A stretch of DNA of 23,018 nt from JBCCRH01 sp039208045 (GTDB lineage: Bacteria > Bacteroidota > Bacteroidia > Chitinophagales > Saprospiraceae): the NCBI GenBank assembly GCA_039208045.1, contig JBCCRH010000037.1, forward strand, positions 1-23,018, read 5' to 3'. The position numbers and the translations under genes are program-made. Shown in pieces: positions 15,793 to 23,018 of the stretch. How positions within the stretch are numbered: the stretch's first letter is position 1; each line of letters begins with the position of its first letter. A model generated the notes under the pieces. The model worked only from the letters and a program-made list of their open reading frames with translations. It made no database searches and had not been told where the DNA came from.

Positions 15793-18528
15793 ATGAAGAA
15801 AACGCTATCTATTCTTACTTGTTTGATCCTATGGGGCACGCTGTCTGTCCAAGCGCAGCTCCCCGAAGATTTCTACGACCAAATCTACAGCAAAGACTAC
15901 GAGGAAGTCATGGGCCTTACTTTTGACCAAGCAGGGCGCTTATTTATTTGGGAAAAAGCAGGGCGCATCCGCATGGTGGACAGCTCGGGCGTGGCTGTTG
16001 AAGCCCCTGTATTGGATATTAGCGAGCGGGTGGCCAATTGGAAAGATCATGGACTGATGAGTGTAGCGCTTGATCCTGCCTTTCAGAATAATGGTTACGT
16101 TTATGTCTACTACACAATGGATATGCACTGGTTTCAGCATTTTGGGACTGCACAATATCATCCTGATACCACTGCAACTAACAATGCTAGCTTTGGTCGT
16201 GTAAGCCGCTTTCAGCTCAACCCTGCGGACGATTTTAAAACGTTACTGGATGAGAAAGAGCATGTTTTATTGGGTCAAACAATTGGTGATGGTATTCCAT
16301 TGGCATATCAATACCATGGTTTGGGGAGTATTTTGGTAGGGACAGACGGTACTATTTTGGTTTCTAATGGCGATAATTCTGCCAATATGACTGACTTAGG
16401 GGGGGATGAACTCGGTGCCTTCACAGCAGATGCTATTGAGCGAGGCATTATGACCCCCGACCAAAATATTGGCTCTTACAAGTCGCAATATGTGGGTAGC
16501 CTTAATGGTAAAGTCTTACGCATTGATGCAGAGACTGGGGCAGGCGTGCCTAGCAACCCCTTTTATCTAGCAGATAATCCACGCGCACCTGAATCGCGCA
16601 TTTGGGCGGTGGGCTTTAGAAATCCCTATCGCATGAGCTTGGTGCCAGAGACGGGGAGCCATTATCCTGAAGATGGCGATCCAGGCTTGCTTATCTTGGG
16701 TGATGTGGGAAATGGTTCTTGGGAAGAACTCAATATTATCCGTAAGGGTGGCGAAAATTTTGGTTGGCCGCTAGTAGAAGGCACCTGGTCGAACTGGGCC
16801 TTTTGGTCACAACCCCCCATGATGAACCCGCGCGCACGCAATCCGCTCTACGGGATAGGCGGATGTGATCGAGAATTTTTCTACTTCCGTGAACTCCTGA
16901 TGCGCCCCTATCTCAATAATTTGGGTAGCGTCCCTGTGAACCCCTGCGCGCCCTCCCAAGCCATCCCTGCTACTGCCTACCCGATGGTCGAATCTTCCCC
17001 TCTCTTGGCTTGGAGCAATGCCCGCTGGAATCCGCCCACCAGAGCCATCACCGCTGATACCCTACAAGATAATATTGAGGATCTATGGATTGATGACGAA
17101 CGCTCGCCGATCGACGGAGAAGTATTTGATGGCTATTCGAGCTTGGCCGGATTGGTTTATACGGCGTCTGTCTATCCAGAAGACTACCGAGGAAAATACT
17201 TTAGCATCGATTATAGCGGTTGGATCAAAGTCTTCGATTTTGATGATGACTACCGGCTCAAAAGCGTGGAATCCTTCCACAATGAAGCGACAGATATTAT
17301 CCACCTTGCGCTGAACCCAAAGGATGGGCAGCTCTACTACATCAATGTACAGAGTGAAATCCATACCATTTCGTATGGGGGAAATCCACCTCCGGTGGCA
17401 GTATTAAAAGCTGATCGATACTTCGGTGTAGGCCCTTTGGAGGTGCAATTTGACGCCAGTCAGTCTTATGATTCTAACCTGCCTATTGTAGCCTACTCCT
17501 GGGACTTTGGAGACGGTACGACTAGTGATGAGCCAGCGCCCTCGCACATTTTCACAGCGCCTTCAAGCGAAGTGCAAAGCTACACCGTGCGCTTAACGGT
17601 GAAGGATAGCCTAGAAGCTACCAATACTACCGAAGCAATCATCTCGCTCAATAACACCCCACCTTCTGTAGATATTACCAGCTTTGAAGATGGAGATAAA
17701 TATCCAATGGGTTCCACCTCGTCGTTGGCGCTACAGGCAAACGTACAAGACGCTGAACATCCACTCGAAGAGTTGACGCATGTGTGGCGTATCTTTTTTC
17801 ATCACAATGATCACTACCACCCTGAGCCTGCCGACTATAGCCCTAGCAGTTATACATTAATTAGCCCACTGGGCTGTGATTTTGAGGAATATTGGTATCG
17901 CATTGAGCTAACGGTGACTGATCCTGGAGGGCTATCGACCAAGGTCAGTCAGCAAGTCTTCCCCAATTGTAATGGCCCATTTGTGGAAACACTTACCCTT
18001 ACGGGAGAAGCTGAAGCGCGCCAAAACCTATTGGCTTGGACGACCGCTACAGAAACAAATACCACCCATTTTGAGGTACAACGTAGCGCCGACTTTTTTA
18101 CCTTTCATACGATCGGTACCGTCGACGCTGCTGGCAGCACCATCGCAGCAAGCAATTACCAGTTTCTAGATGATGAGCCACTAACGGGCACCAATATTTA
18201 CCGGATCAAAGCTTATGATAGCGAGCGCTCTTTCAGCTACTCCAATATGCTTCCGCTCGACTATCCCCCCAAAGCTCCTATTAGACTTTTTCCAAATCCA
18301 GCAGCGAATGTGATCAATATAGAGTTGGAAGAAGCGCAGGACGAACTCATAAGCCTGGAGCTATTTGATACTGCCGGAAGGCGATTGCTTAATACTACTT
18401 GGACTGCGGAAGTAGGGCAGTTAGCGCAAAAACAGCTGTTTACTACACTTTTGCAAAATGGCTTTTATTTCTATCGCGTAAAAAATGGGGCATTGGAACA
18501 CTCTGGGAAGTTGATTATTGCAAAGTAA
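15793..18528 (+). CDS. PQQ-type sugar dehydrogenase with PKD domain and T9SS type A signal
   Basis: The 911-residue protein has a signal peptide (about 1-22). A six-bladed glucose/sorbosone dehydrogenase-like propeller follows (about 30-525), with KDHGLMSVALDPAFQNNGYVYVYYT (84-108; His86 is the candidate catalytic base), WAVGFRNPYRMSL and GDVGNGSWEELNIIRKGGENFGWP. These enzymes oxidise aldose sugars with pyrroloquinoline quinone. A PKD domain lies at about 530-625 (YSWDFGDGTTS), a further Ig-like region at about 625-725, and a fibronectin-III-like region at about 727-828. The last 80 residues form a T9SS type A sorting domain (IRLFPNPAANVINI...LFDTAGR...GFYFYRV...GKLIIAK). The product should therefore be secreted or held at the cell surface. 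It is the last gene of the DUF4956-CotH operon, and its stop lies six bases from that of the convergent hydrolase. PQQ use is by family; activity is not proven. Confidence 0.9.
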   Translation: MKKTLSILTCLILWGTLSVQAQLPEDFYDQIYSKDYEEVMGLTFDQAGRLFIWEKAGRIRMVDSSGVAVEAPVLDISERVANWKDHGLMSVALDPAFQNNGYVYVYYTMDMHWFQHFGTAQYHPDTTATNNASFGRVSRFQLNPADDFKTLLDEKEHVLLGQTIGDGIPLAYQYHGLGSILVGTDGTILVSNGDNSANMTDLGGDELGAFTADAIERGIMTPDQNIGSYKSQYVGSLNGKVLRIDAETGAGVPSNPFYLADNPRAPESRIWAVGFRNPYRMSLVPETGSHYPEDGDPGLLILGDVGNGSWEELNIIRKGGENFGWPLVEGTWSNWAFWSQPPMMNPRARNPLYGIGGCDREFFYFRELLMRPYLNNLGSVPVNPCAPSQAIPATAYPMVESSPLLAWSNARWNPPTRAITADTLQDNIEDLWIDDERSPIDGEVFDGYSSLAGLVYTASVYPEDYRGKYFSIDYSGWIKVFDFDDDYRLKSVESFHNEATDIIHLALNPKDGQLYYINVQSEIHTISYGGNPPPVAVLKADRYFGVGPLEVQFDASQSYDSNLPIVAYSWDFGDGTTSDEPAPSHIFTAPSSEVQSYTVRLTVKDSLEATNTTEAIISLNNTPPSVDITSFEDGDKYPMGSTSSLALQANVQDAEHPLEELTHVWRIFFHHNDHYHPEPADYSPSSYTLISPLGCDFEEYWYRIELTVTDPGGLSTKVSQQVFPNCNGPFVETLTLTGEAEARQNLLAWTTATETNTTHFEVQRSADFFTFHTIGTVDAAGSTIAASNYQFLDDEPLTGTNIYRIKAYDSERSFSYSNMLPLDYPPKAPIRLFPNPAANVINIELEEAQDELISLELFDTAGRRLLNTTWTAEVGQLAQKQLFTTLLQNGFYFYRVKNGALEHSGKLIIAK

Positions 18529-18534
18529 GCCTAG

Positions 18535-19350
18535 TTAAGTAAGGAAATTTAGTACCTCTTGTTGCACAAACTCCGTTCGCAAAATGCGAAAATGGCCCGT
18601 TCCTTCAATTTCTTTAAAAGTGCAGTTCGTCCAGTTTTGCAGCACGTGCTTGGCCTGCGCAATAGGGATAACACGATCGTTCTTATCGTGTATAATCAGT
18701 GCCTCACGTACCTTGGCCGTTTTGACAAATTCGCTCACATTAAGGTTGGTAATTGGCTGATTCATCTCTTGTTCCAAGCGATCAATCAATAGCAACTTTA
18801 CTCGCTCCGTTACGCCCACTTGGCGGGCCACGTCATTGATGCGTTGCGAAAACTTGTCCGGCACAGTCAGCAATACATACTTGTCGATTTCTAATTCAGG
18901 ATATTTGTATAAAGCTCCCGTAGTTGCTACCCCACCAAAGGAGTGACTCACTAGCTTTTTCACCCCACTTCGTTTGATCATTTCGGCTACCAAGTCAATA
19001 AACTCAAACAAACTCGTCTGCCCCTTGCTGCTAAATCCATGCGAAGGCCCATCGAAGGCCACCACGTGGTAGCTATGCTCTAGCAATTTTCCAACCAAAT
19101 CTGAAAAATTACCTGCCTGCCCTTCCCAGCCATGTATGAGCAGTACGCTTTCATCTTCCGGATTTCCCCACTCATAGGTCTGAATATCAAAGCCTTCAAA
19201 GCGGATGCTTTGCTTTTTCGCCTGTTCTAGTACCTCTAACTCATTGGTACGAAGCTTTCGAATTTGTGGATTCGACAAGACATCGTAAGCTTTTTGAGCC
19301 ATGCGTTTTGGAAATAGTAAACATAGTAATCGTATAATTCTATAAATCAT
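18535..19350 (-). CDS. Alpha/beta hydrolase
   Basis: The 271-residue protein has a canonical alpha/beta hydrolase core. The HGW oxyanion-hole motif lies at 73-75, followed by GPSHGFS at 101-107. The nucleophile elbow is SHSFGG at 135-140 (Ser137), where the first Gly of GxSxG is replaced by Ser. The acid is probably Asp225 in HDKNDRVIP, and the base His253 in GTGHFR. The N-terminal 45 residues are basic and partly hydrophobic and may associate with the membrane; no cleavable signal is clear. The substrate is unknown. It is the last gene of the pyrG unit, eight bases after the RNA methylase gene. Confidence 0.87.
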   Translation of the reverse strand: MIYRIIRLLCLLFPKRMAQKAYDVLSNPQIRKLRTNELEVLEQAKKQSIRFEGFDIQTYEWGNPEDESVLLIHGWEGQAGNFSDLVGKLLEHSYHVVAFDGPSHGFSSKGQTSLFEFIDLVAEMIKRSGVKKLVSHSFGGVATTGALYKYPELEIDKYVLLTVPDKFSQRINDVARQVGVTERVKLLLIDRLEQEMNQPITNLNVSEFVKTAKVREALIIHDKNDRVIPIAQAKHVLQNWTNCTFKEIEGTGHFRILRTEFVQQEVLNFLT

Positions 19351-19358
19351 CAGCTCGG

Positions 19359-19886
19359 CTACAATTTTAGTTTTTCAAAAAATGACCATACGACAATCCC
19401 CAAACAAACCGAAATATTCAAGGAATGTTTCGTACCAAATTGTGGGATTTCAATGGCTCGATCGGATAAGTTTAATGCTGTATCAGACACGCCGCTCACT
19501 TCGTTACCAAACACTAAAGCAATAGGCGAGCTAGGCTTTGTCATCTCCTGAAGTGGAGTACTATCCGTCGTCTGCTCAATGGATAGGATGGTATATCCTT
19601 GCCCTTTTAGGTCAGTAATAGCATCTTCCACCTGCTCACAATACGTCCAATCGACCGAATCGGTAGCGCCAATAGCGGTTTTTAGGATTTCTCGGTGGGG
19701 CGGTTTGGCGGTAATGCCGCAAAGGTAAATGTGTGCCAGGGCGAATGCATCGGCTGTGCGGAAAGCGGAGCCTACGTTGAGGGCTGAGCGGATGTTGTCG
19801 AGTACTAATACGATGGGCGTTTTATCGGTGGCTTTAAATTCGGCTACGGAGATTCGGTTGAGTTCTTTTAGGCTTAATTTTCGCAT
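19359..19886 (-). CDS. SpoU/TrmH-family RNA 2'-O-methyltransferase
   Basis: This 175-residue protein has the three signatures of SPOUT-class 2'-O-ribose methyltransferases. Motif 1 is NIRSALNVGSAFRTADAF (31-48) with the catalytic Arg43. Motif 2 is IALVFGNEVSGVS (122-134). Motif 3, IPQFGTKHSLNISVCLGIVVW (147-167), forms the SAM-binding knot. It transfers a methyl group to a ribose 2'-OH in tRNA or rRNA. The HREILKTAIGATDSVDW segment is common in stand-alone members; which nucleotide is modified cannot be told. The short length lacks an N-terminal RNA-binding extension. It lies two bases after the glycosyltransferase gene and eight before the hydrolase gene, in one minus-strand unit headed by pyrG. 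Confidence 0.92.
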   Translation of the reverse strand: MRKLSLKELNRISVAEFKATDKTPIVLVLDNIRSALNVGSAFRTADAFALAHIYLCGITAKPPHREILKTAIGATDSVDWTYCEQVEDAITDLKGQGYTILSIEQTTDSTPLQEMTKPSSPIALVFGNEVSGVSDTALNLSDRAIEIPQFGTKHSLNISVCLGIVVWSFFEKLKL

Positions 19887-19888
19887 AA

Positions 19889-21301
19889 TTACTGCTTTCG
19901 TTCAAATAAAATCATAAACAACGGATAGCTATCCATGCGATTCACTACACCCCATTCCTGGAAAAGCGCATCAATCTCCGCATCGCTGAAATCATTCATC
20001 ACATTGCTGTACAGAATGTACGTATCTTTTTCCAAATCCTTTTCCTTAAAACCGTCCGTGCGGTTGCTGAGGTCTTTAAATTTTAATGGGCCCCTTTCGG
20101 GAAATGCCGTTCCTACCTCTACTAGTGGAATGTCCGCTTTCGCTAAATAGGCTAACATCTCCGCTCTAAGCTGATAGTGTGGGAGGTGGCCTAGGGTACA
20201 GTCCCACGCTTGGGAAACTTTATTGGGGTACACCCAAAGGTTACCGAAAGCAAGACCAATAATAACAATCAGATAGGCCCAAAAGCGCTGCTTATTGGAT
20301 AGGAAATAGTGACTACCTACTATTGTCAGTAAGCTTAGGCTGGTAAAGATAGGCAGTAGATAGCGGTGATTATTCAGGTTCTTGTAGGCGAAGAAGGTGA
20401 TCGAGAGTAGGCATAAACAAACGACACCCAGTTTGATGGCTTCCTGCCATTTGGGCCAAGCAGCCCAGTTTTTTCGACCACGCCAAAGTACCAATAGCAA
20501 AACAACCCACAGGAAGAGTCGGCCAAAATCTAGCATACGCCAGGCATATAGTGCCATTTGCTTGGGTACCTCCGCCCAGACGGTTTGCGTAAAGCCTGGC
20601 GCCCACGGGGAGTCAGCATGATAGCCGATCCAACCTTTCGCCAGGTAATGGCCGATTAAAAAAGCTAAGGCAAATAATCCAGCAGGAACGTAAGGCAGGG
20701 CGGATAAGAAGAGGGATTTTAATGAAAAGGATTGGCGCCAAAGCTCAAACACATACAAAGCTACCACCACCATCATCCCCCGTGTGCTAATCATGGCTAA
20801 GCCAAGTCCAGCCACTACCCTGCCCCATTTAGAATCCGAACAAATAGCCCAGATTCCCCACAAAAAGAAAGTCACTAGGCAAACATCTGGACTCACCAGC
20901 ACTGCTTGGCCCATCCACACTGGATCAGCTAGCAAAAAAGCTAAAAACCAAGGTGCTGTCTCAGCAGACGTGAAGTAAGCGCCAATTTTTAGGGCTAACC
21001 ACCCTACCCCCAGCAAAAAAGGCAACATGGCCCAATGGCTGACGATTAGGCTTTTGCCGAAAAGGCTCCAACAAAGTGCCAAATACGCACCAAAAACCGG
21101 CGGATGACCGCTATCGATTAGATCGGGCAGCCAAAGCTTGGAAAATTGATTCTCGTAAAAAAAGTGGGCGTGCTTGGAACCTAATTGGATGGTGTCCCAA
21201 AAAAAGGGATTGCCCTGCACCAAAAACAATACCACTATGATGAGCCCTGAGTAGCCCCAAAACCACCACCTAAGCGTTTCTTCCGACTTCTTACTTGTCA
21301 A
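19889..21301 (-). CDS. GT-C family membrane glycosyltransferase (GT39/PMT-like)
   Basis: The 470-residue protein is an integral membrane protein with many hydrophobic segments, the first at about 15-29. The first loop has NPFFWDTIQLG with Asp36, placed like the catalytic Asp of lipid-linked-sugar GT-C enzymes, and DSGHPPVFGAY (63-73), a common sequence in dolichyl-phosphate-mannose-mannosyltransferase-like proteins. It would move a sugar from a polyprenyl-phosphate donor to an acceptor outside the inner membrane; donor and acceptor are unknown. The start must be a TTG at 21299-21301: an in-frame stop lies at 21317-21319, no ATG occurs between, and the next Met is about 90 residues in, after the first membrane segment. 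The TTG lies one base after the pyrG stop, so its translation is probably coupled. Confidence 0.8.
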   Translation of the reverse strand: MTSKKSEETLRWWFWGYSGLIIVVLFLVQGNPFFWDTIQLGSKHAHFFYENQFSKLWLPDLIDSGHPPVFGAYLALCWSLFGKSLIVSHWAMLPFLLGVGWLALKIGAYFTSAETAPWFLAFLLADPVWMGQAVLVSPDVCLVTFFLWGIWAICSDSKWGRVVAGLGLAMISTRGMMVVVALYVFELWRQSFSLKSLFLSALPYVPAGLFALAFLIGHYLAKGWIGYHADSPWAPGFTQTVWAEVPKQMALYAWRMLDFGRLFLWVVLLLVLWRGRKNWAAWPKWQEAIKLGVVCLCLLSITFFAYKNLNNHRYLLPIFTSLSLLTIVGSHYFLSNKQRFWAYLIVIIGLAFGNLWVYPNKVSQAWDCTLGHLPHYQLRAEMLAYLAKADIPLVEVGTAFPERGPLKFKDLSNRTDGFKEKDLEKDTYILYSNVMNDFSDAEIDALFQEWGVVNRMDSYPLFMILFERKQ

Positions 21302-21302
21302 C

Positions 21303-22949
21303 TTAAAAGTCTTTAGCTACAACATCTAATTGCTTCTGCTTCATCTTAAACTCCATGCAGGCCTTTACGAATCCAACAAAAATAGGGTGTGGATTTTCTA
21401 CCGTACTCTTAAGTTCAGGGTGGAACTGAGTGCCCACAAACCAGGGATGGTCTTTGAGTTCTAGGATTTCTACTAGCCCAGATTCAGGATTGATGCCTGA
21501 TGCAATTAATCCAGCTTTTTCGAATTGTTCCTTGTAGGCATTATTAAACTCGTAGCGGTGGCGGTGGCGTTCGCTAATTTTTAAGGTACCATAGGCTTGG
21601 CTGACTTTAGATTTTCGGCGTAGCTGACAAGCATAGGCTCCCAAGCGCATCGTACCCCCCTTCTTTGTGATTTTCTTTTGATCGGGCATCAAATCTATGA
21701 TTGGATGTTCCGTATTGGGCTCCACTTCTGTGGAAGCAGCATTTTCCAGGCCTATTACATTGCGAGCAAACTCCACTGCTGCACATTGCATGCCTAGACA
21801 GATTCCAAAAAACGGAATTTTTGCTTCGCGAACGAAGCCTATCGCTCTAATCTTCCCATCAATACCGCGCTCTCCAAATCCTGGGGCCACCAGAATACCA
21901 TCATAGCCACCAAGCACTTTAGCCAAATCAGCCGATGAACTTTCCAATTTCTCAGAATGGATAGGCTCCACATATACTTTGCACTCATTAACAGCACCTG
22001 CATGTACAAAGGACTCATAGATTGACTTATAGGCATCTTGCAACTCGTTGTATTTACCTACTAATCCTATCCGTACCTCCGACATGGGATTTTTGAGTTT
22101 CCCCAAAAAGGTTTTCCAGGCAGAAAGGTTGGGTTCTTTCTTGTCTTTGAGGCGCAGCTTGGCAATGACGGTCGTATCCAGTTTTTCTTTTAGCATTAGC
22201 AAGGGCACATCATAGATGCTTTCTGCATCTATTGCCTCAATCACCGAGCTAACGTCCACATTGCAAAATAGTGCTAGCTTACGTCTGATGTCCATGCCAA
22301 TAGGAAACTCTGTGCGACAGACTAAAATATCAGGCTGAATACCTGTATTCAGTAATTCTTTGACAGAATGCTGCGTTGGCTTTGTTTTGAGTTCTTTAGC
22401 CGCTTTGAGGTAAGGAATAAGCGTAAGGTGAATGACTAGGCAATTGTCGGAGCCTAGCTCCCAGCGTAGCTGTCGTAAAGATTCGAGATAAGGCAAGGAT
22501 TCGATATCACCTACGGTTCCTCCCAGTTCTGTAATGACTATATCATACTGATTAGAATTGCCCAATAGTTGGACTCTGCGCTTGATCTCATCCGTAATAT
22601 GTGGGATTACCTGCACCGTTTTACCCAAAAAATCTCCAGCACGCTCCTTATTAATAACGGTCTGATAAATGCGCCCAGTAGTGACATTATTCGCCTGCGA
22701 AGTAGGAGTATTTAAAAATCGCTCATAGTGCCCCAGGTCCAAATCGGTTTCAGCACCATCGTCCGTGACATAGCACTCCCCATGTTCGTAGGGATTTAAT
22801 GTACCTGGATCGACGTTGATGTAAGGATCAAATTTTTGGATGGTTACAGAGAACCCTCTGGCTTGTAGCAACTTAGCTAATGAAGAAGAAATAATACCTT
22901 TCCCGAGAGAAGAAGTGACGCCCCCCGTAACAAAAATATACTTTGTCAT
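21303..22949 (-). CDS. pyrG: CTP synthase (glutamine-hydrolysing)
   Basis: The enzyme makes CTP from UTP, ATP and glutamine, the last step of de novo pyrimidine nucleotide synthesis. The 548-residue protein has the N-terminal synthetase domain (1 to about 265), with FVTGGVTSSLGKGI (6-19), DPYINVDPGTLNPYEHGE (41-58) and ELGGTVGDIES (141-151). The C-terminal class I glutamine amidotransferase domain has GICLGMQ (nucleophile Cys384) and the TQFHPE triad (His510, Glu512). The ATG at 22949 gives the normal N-terminus MTKYIFVTGG; an in-frame TTG at 22979 would put the start inside the predicted promoter. It heads a tight unit with a glycosyltransferase, an RNA methylase and a hydrolase. Confidence 0.98.
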   Translation of the reverse strand: MTKYIFVTGGVTSSLGKGIISSSLAKLLQARGFSVTIQKFDPYINVDPGTLNPYEHGECYVTDDGAETDLDLGHYERFLNTPTSQANNVTTGRIYQTVINKERAGDFLGKTVQVIPHITDEIKRRVQLLGNSNQYDIVITELGGTVGDIESLPYLESLRQLRWELGSDNCLVIHLTLIPYLKAAKELKTKPTQHSVKELLNTGIQPDILVCRTEFPIGMDIRRKLALFCNVDVSSVIEAIDAESIYDVPLLMLKEKLDTTVIAKLRLKDKKEPNLSAWKTFLGKLKNPMSEVRIGLVGKYNELQDAYKSIYESFVHAGAVNECKVYVEPIHSEKLESSSADLAKVLGGYDGILVAPGFGERGIDGKIRAIGFVREAKIPFFGICLGMQCAAVEFARNVIGLENAASTEVEPNTEHPIIDLMPDQKKITKKGGTMRLGAYACQLRRKSKVSQAYGTLKISERHRHRYEFNNAYKEQFEKAGLIASGINPESGLVEILELKDHPWFVGTQFHPELKSTVENPHPIFVGFVKACMEFKMKQKQLDVVAKDF

Positions 22950-22976
22950 AAACTGCTTTTGTACTGTTACGGGATG

Positions 22977-22984
22977 CAAAGTTA
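22977..22984 (-). promoter_or_regulatory. Candidate -7 promoter box of pyrG
   Basis: On the minus strand this reads TAACTTTG, a perfect match to the Bacteroidota -7 consensus TAnnTTTG. Transcription would start near 22970, about 20 bases before the pyrG ATG. No good -33 TTTG lies at the usual 19-20 bases; the nearest TTG is about 25 bases away. Confidence 0.5.
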
Positions 22985-23018
22985 TAAAATAAAATGGCTT
23001 ATAGTTCTACAACCCAAG

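Noticed and set aside
1..23018. tRNA, rRNA, insertion sequence or prophage genes
   Set aside because: No cloverleaf, rRNA stretch, transposase, integrase or phage structural protein was seen on either strand.

Overview
The window looks like a chromosomal segment of a Bacteroidota bacterium, most likely of the Saprospiria (Lewinella/Saprospira-like) type. The signs are two different type IX secretion (T9SS) C-terminal sorting domains on large surface proteins, PKD-rich repeats, a perfect match to the Bacteroidota -7 promoter box TAnnTTTG ahead of pyrG, near absence of Shine-Dalgarno sequences, and intergenic palindromes with a GGATT-nnn-AATCC core. The genus is inference; no rRNA or tRNA is present. 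No insertion sequence, CRISPR array or prophage is visible.

Layout. (1) 1-4392 (+): C-terminal part of a giant secreted repeat protein with five GG.W-type repeats, about nine PKD domains and a T9SS type B sorting domain. (2) 6668-4384 (-): a tight run of four genes, namely a small nucleotidyltransferase-fold protein, an overlapping 75-residue protein, trmD and an alpha/beta hydrolase. (3) 9436-6893 (-): UbiX-type flavin prenyltransferase, FKBP isomerase, and a TlpA-like thioredoxin fused to a poorly known C-terminal domain. A 20-bp hairpin lies between the last two. (4) 9702-10238 (+): exported thioredoxin-fold protein, preceded by a REPIN-like inverted pair of palindromes. (5) 11828-10241 (-): membrane coiled-coil protein overlapping an exported calcineurin-like phosphoesterase. 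(6) 12095-18528 (+): DUF4956 membrane protein, CotH-kinase/beta-helix protein and a T9SS-exported PQQ-type sugar dehydrogenase. A strong intrinsic terminator lies ahead of this operon. (7) 22949-18535 (-): pyrG, GT-C glycosyltransferase, SpoU-family RNA methylase and alpha/beta hydrolase, with junctions of 1, 2 and 8 bases.

How they fit. trmD, the SpoU methylase and pyrG are housekeeping genes for tRNA/rRNA modification and CTP supply. The TlpA, thioredoxin-like and FKBP proteins are envelope redox and folding factors, suited to a species exporting large Cys-containing surface proteins. DUF4956 plus CotH normally travels with a VTC polyphosphate polymerase; that partner is missing here and a secreted sugar dehydrogenase sits in the operon instead.

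No clear new defence or mobile system is visible. The items most worth a second look are the nucleotidyltransferase/75-aa pair upstream of trmD, the VTC-less DUF4956-CotH-dehydrogenase operon, the terminator with no gene in front of it at 12001-12031, and the palindromic repeats. No gap between genes exceeds 300 bases.
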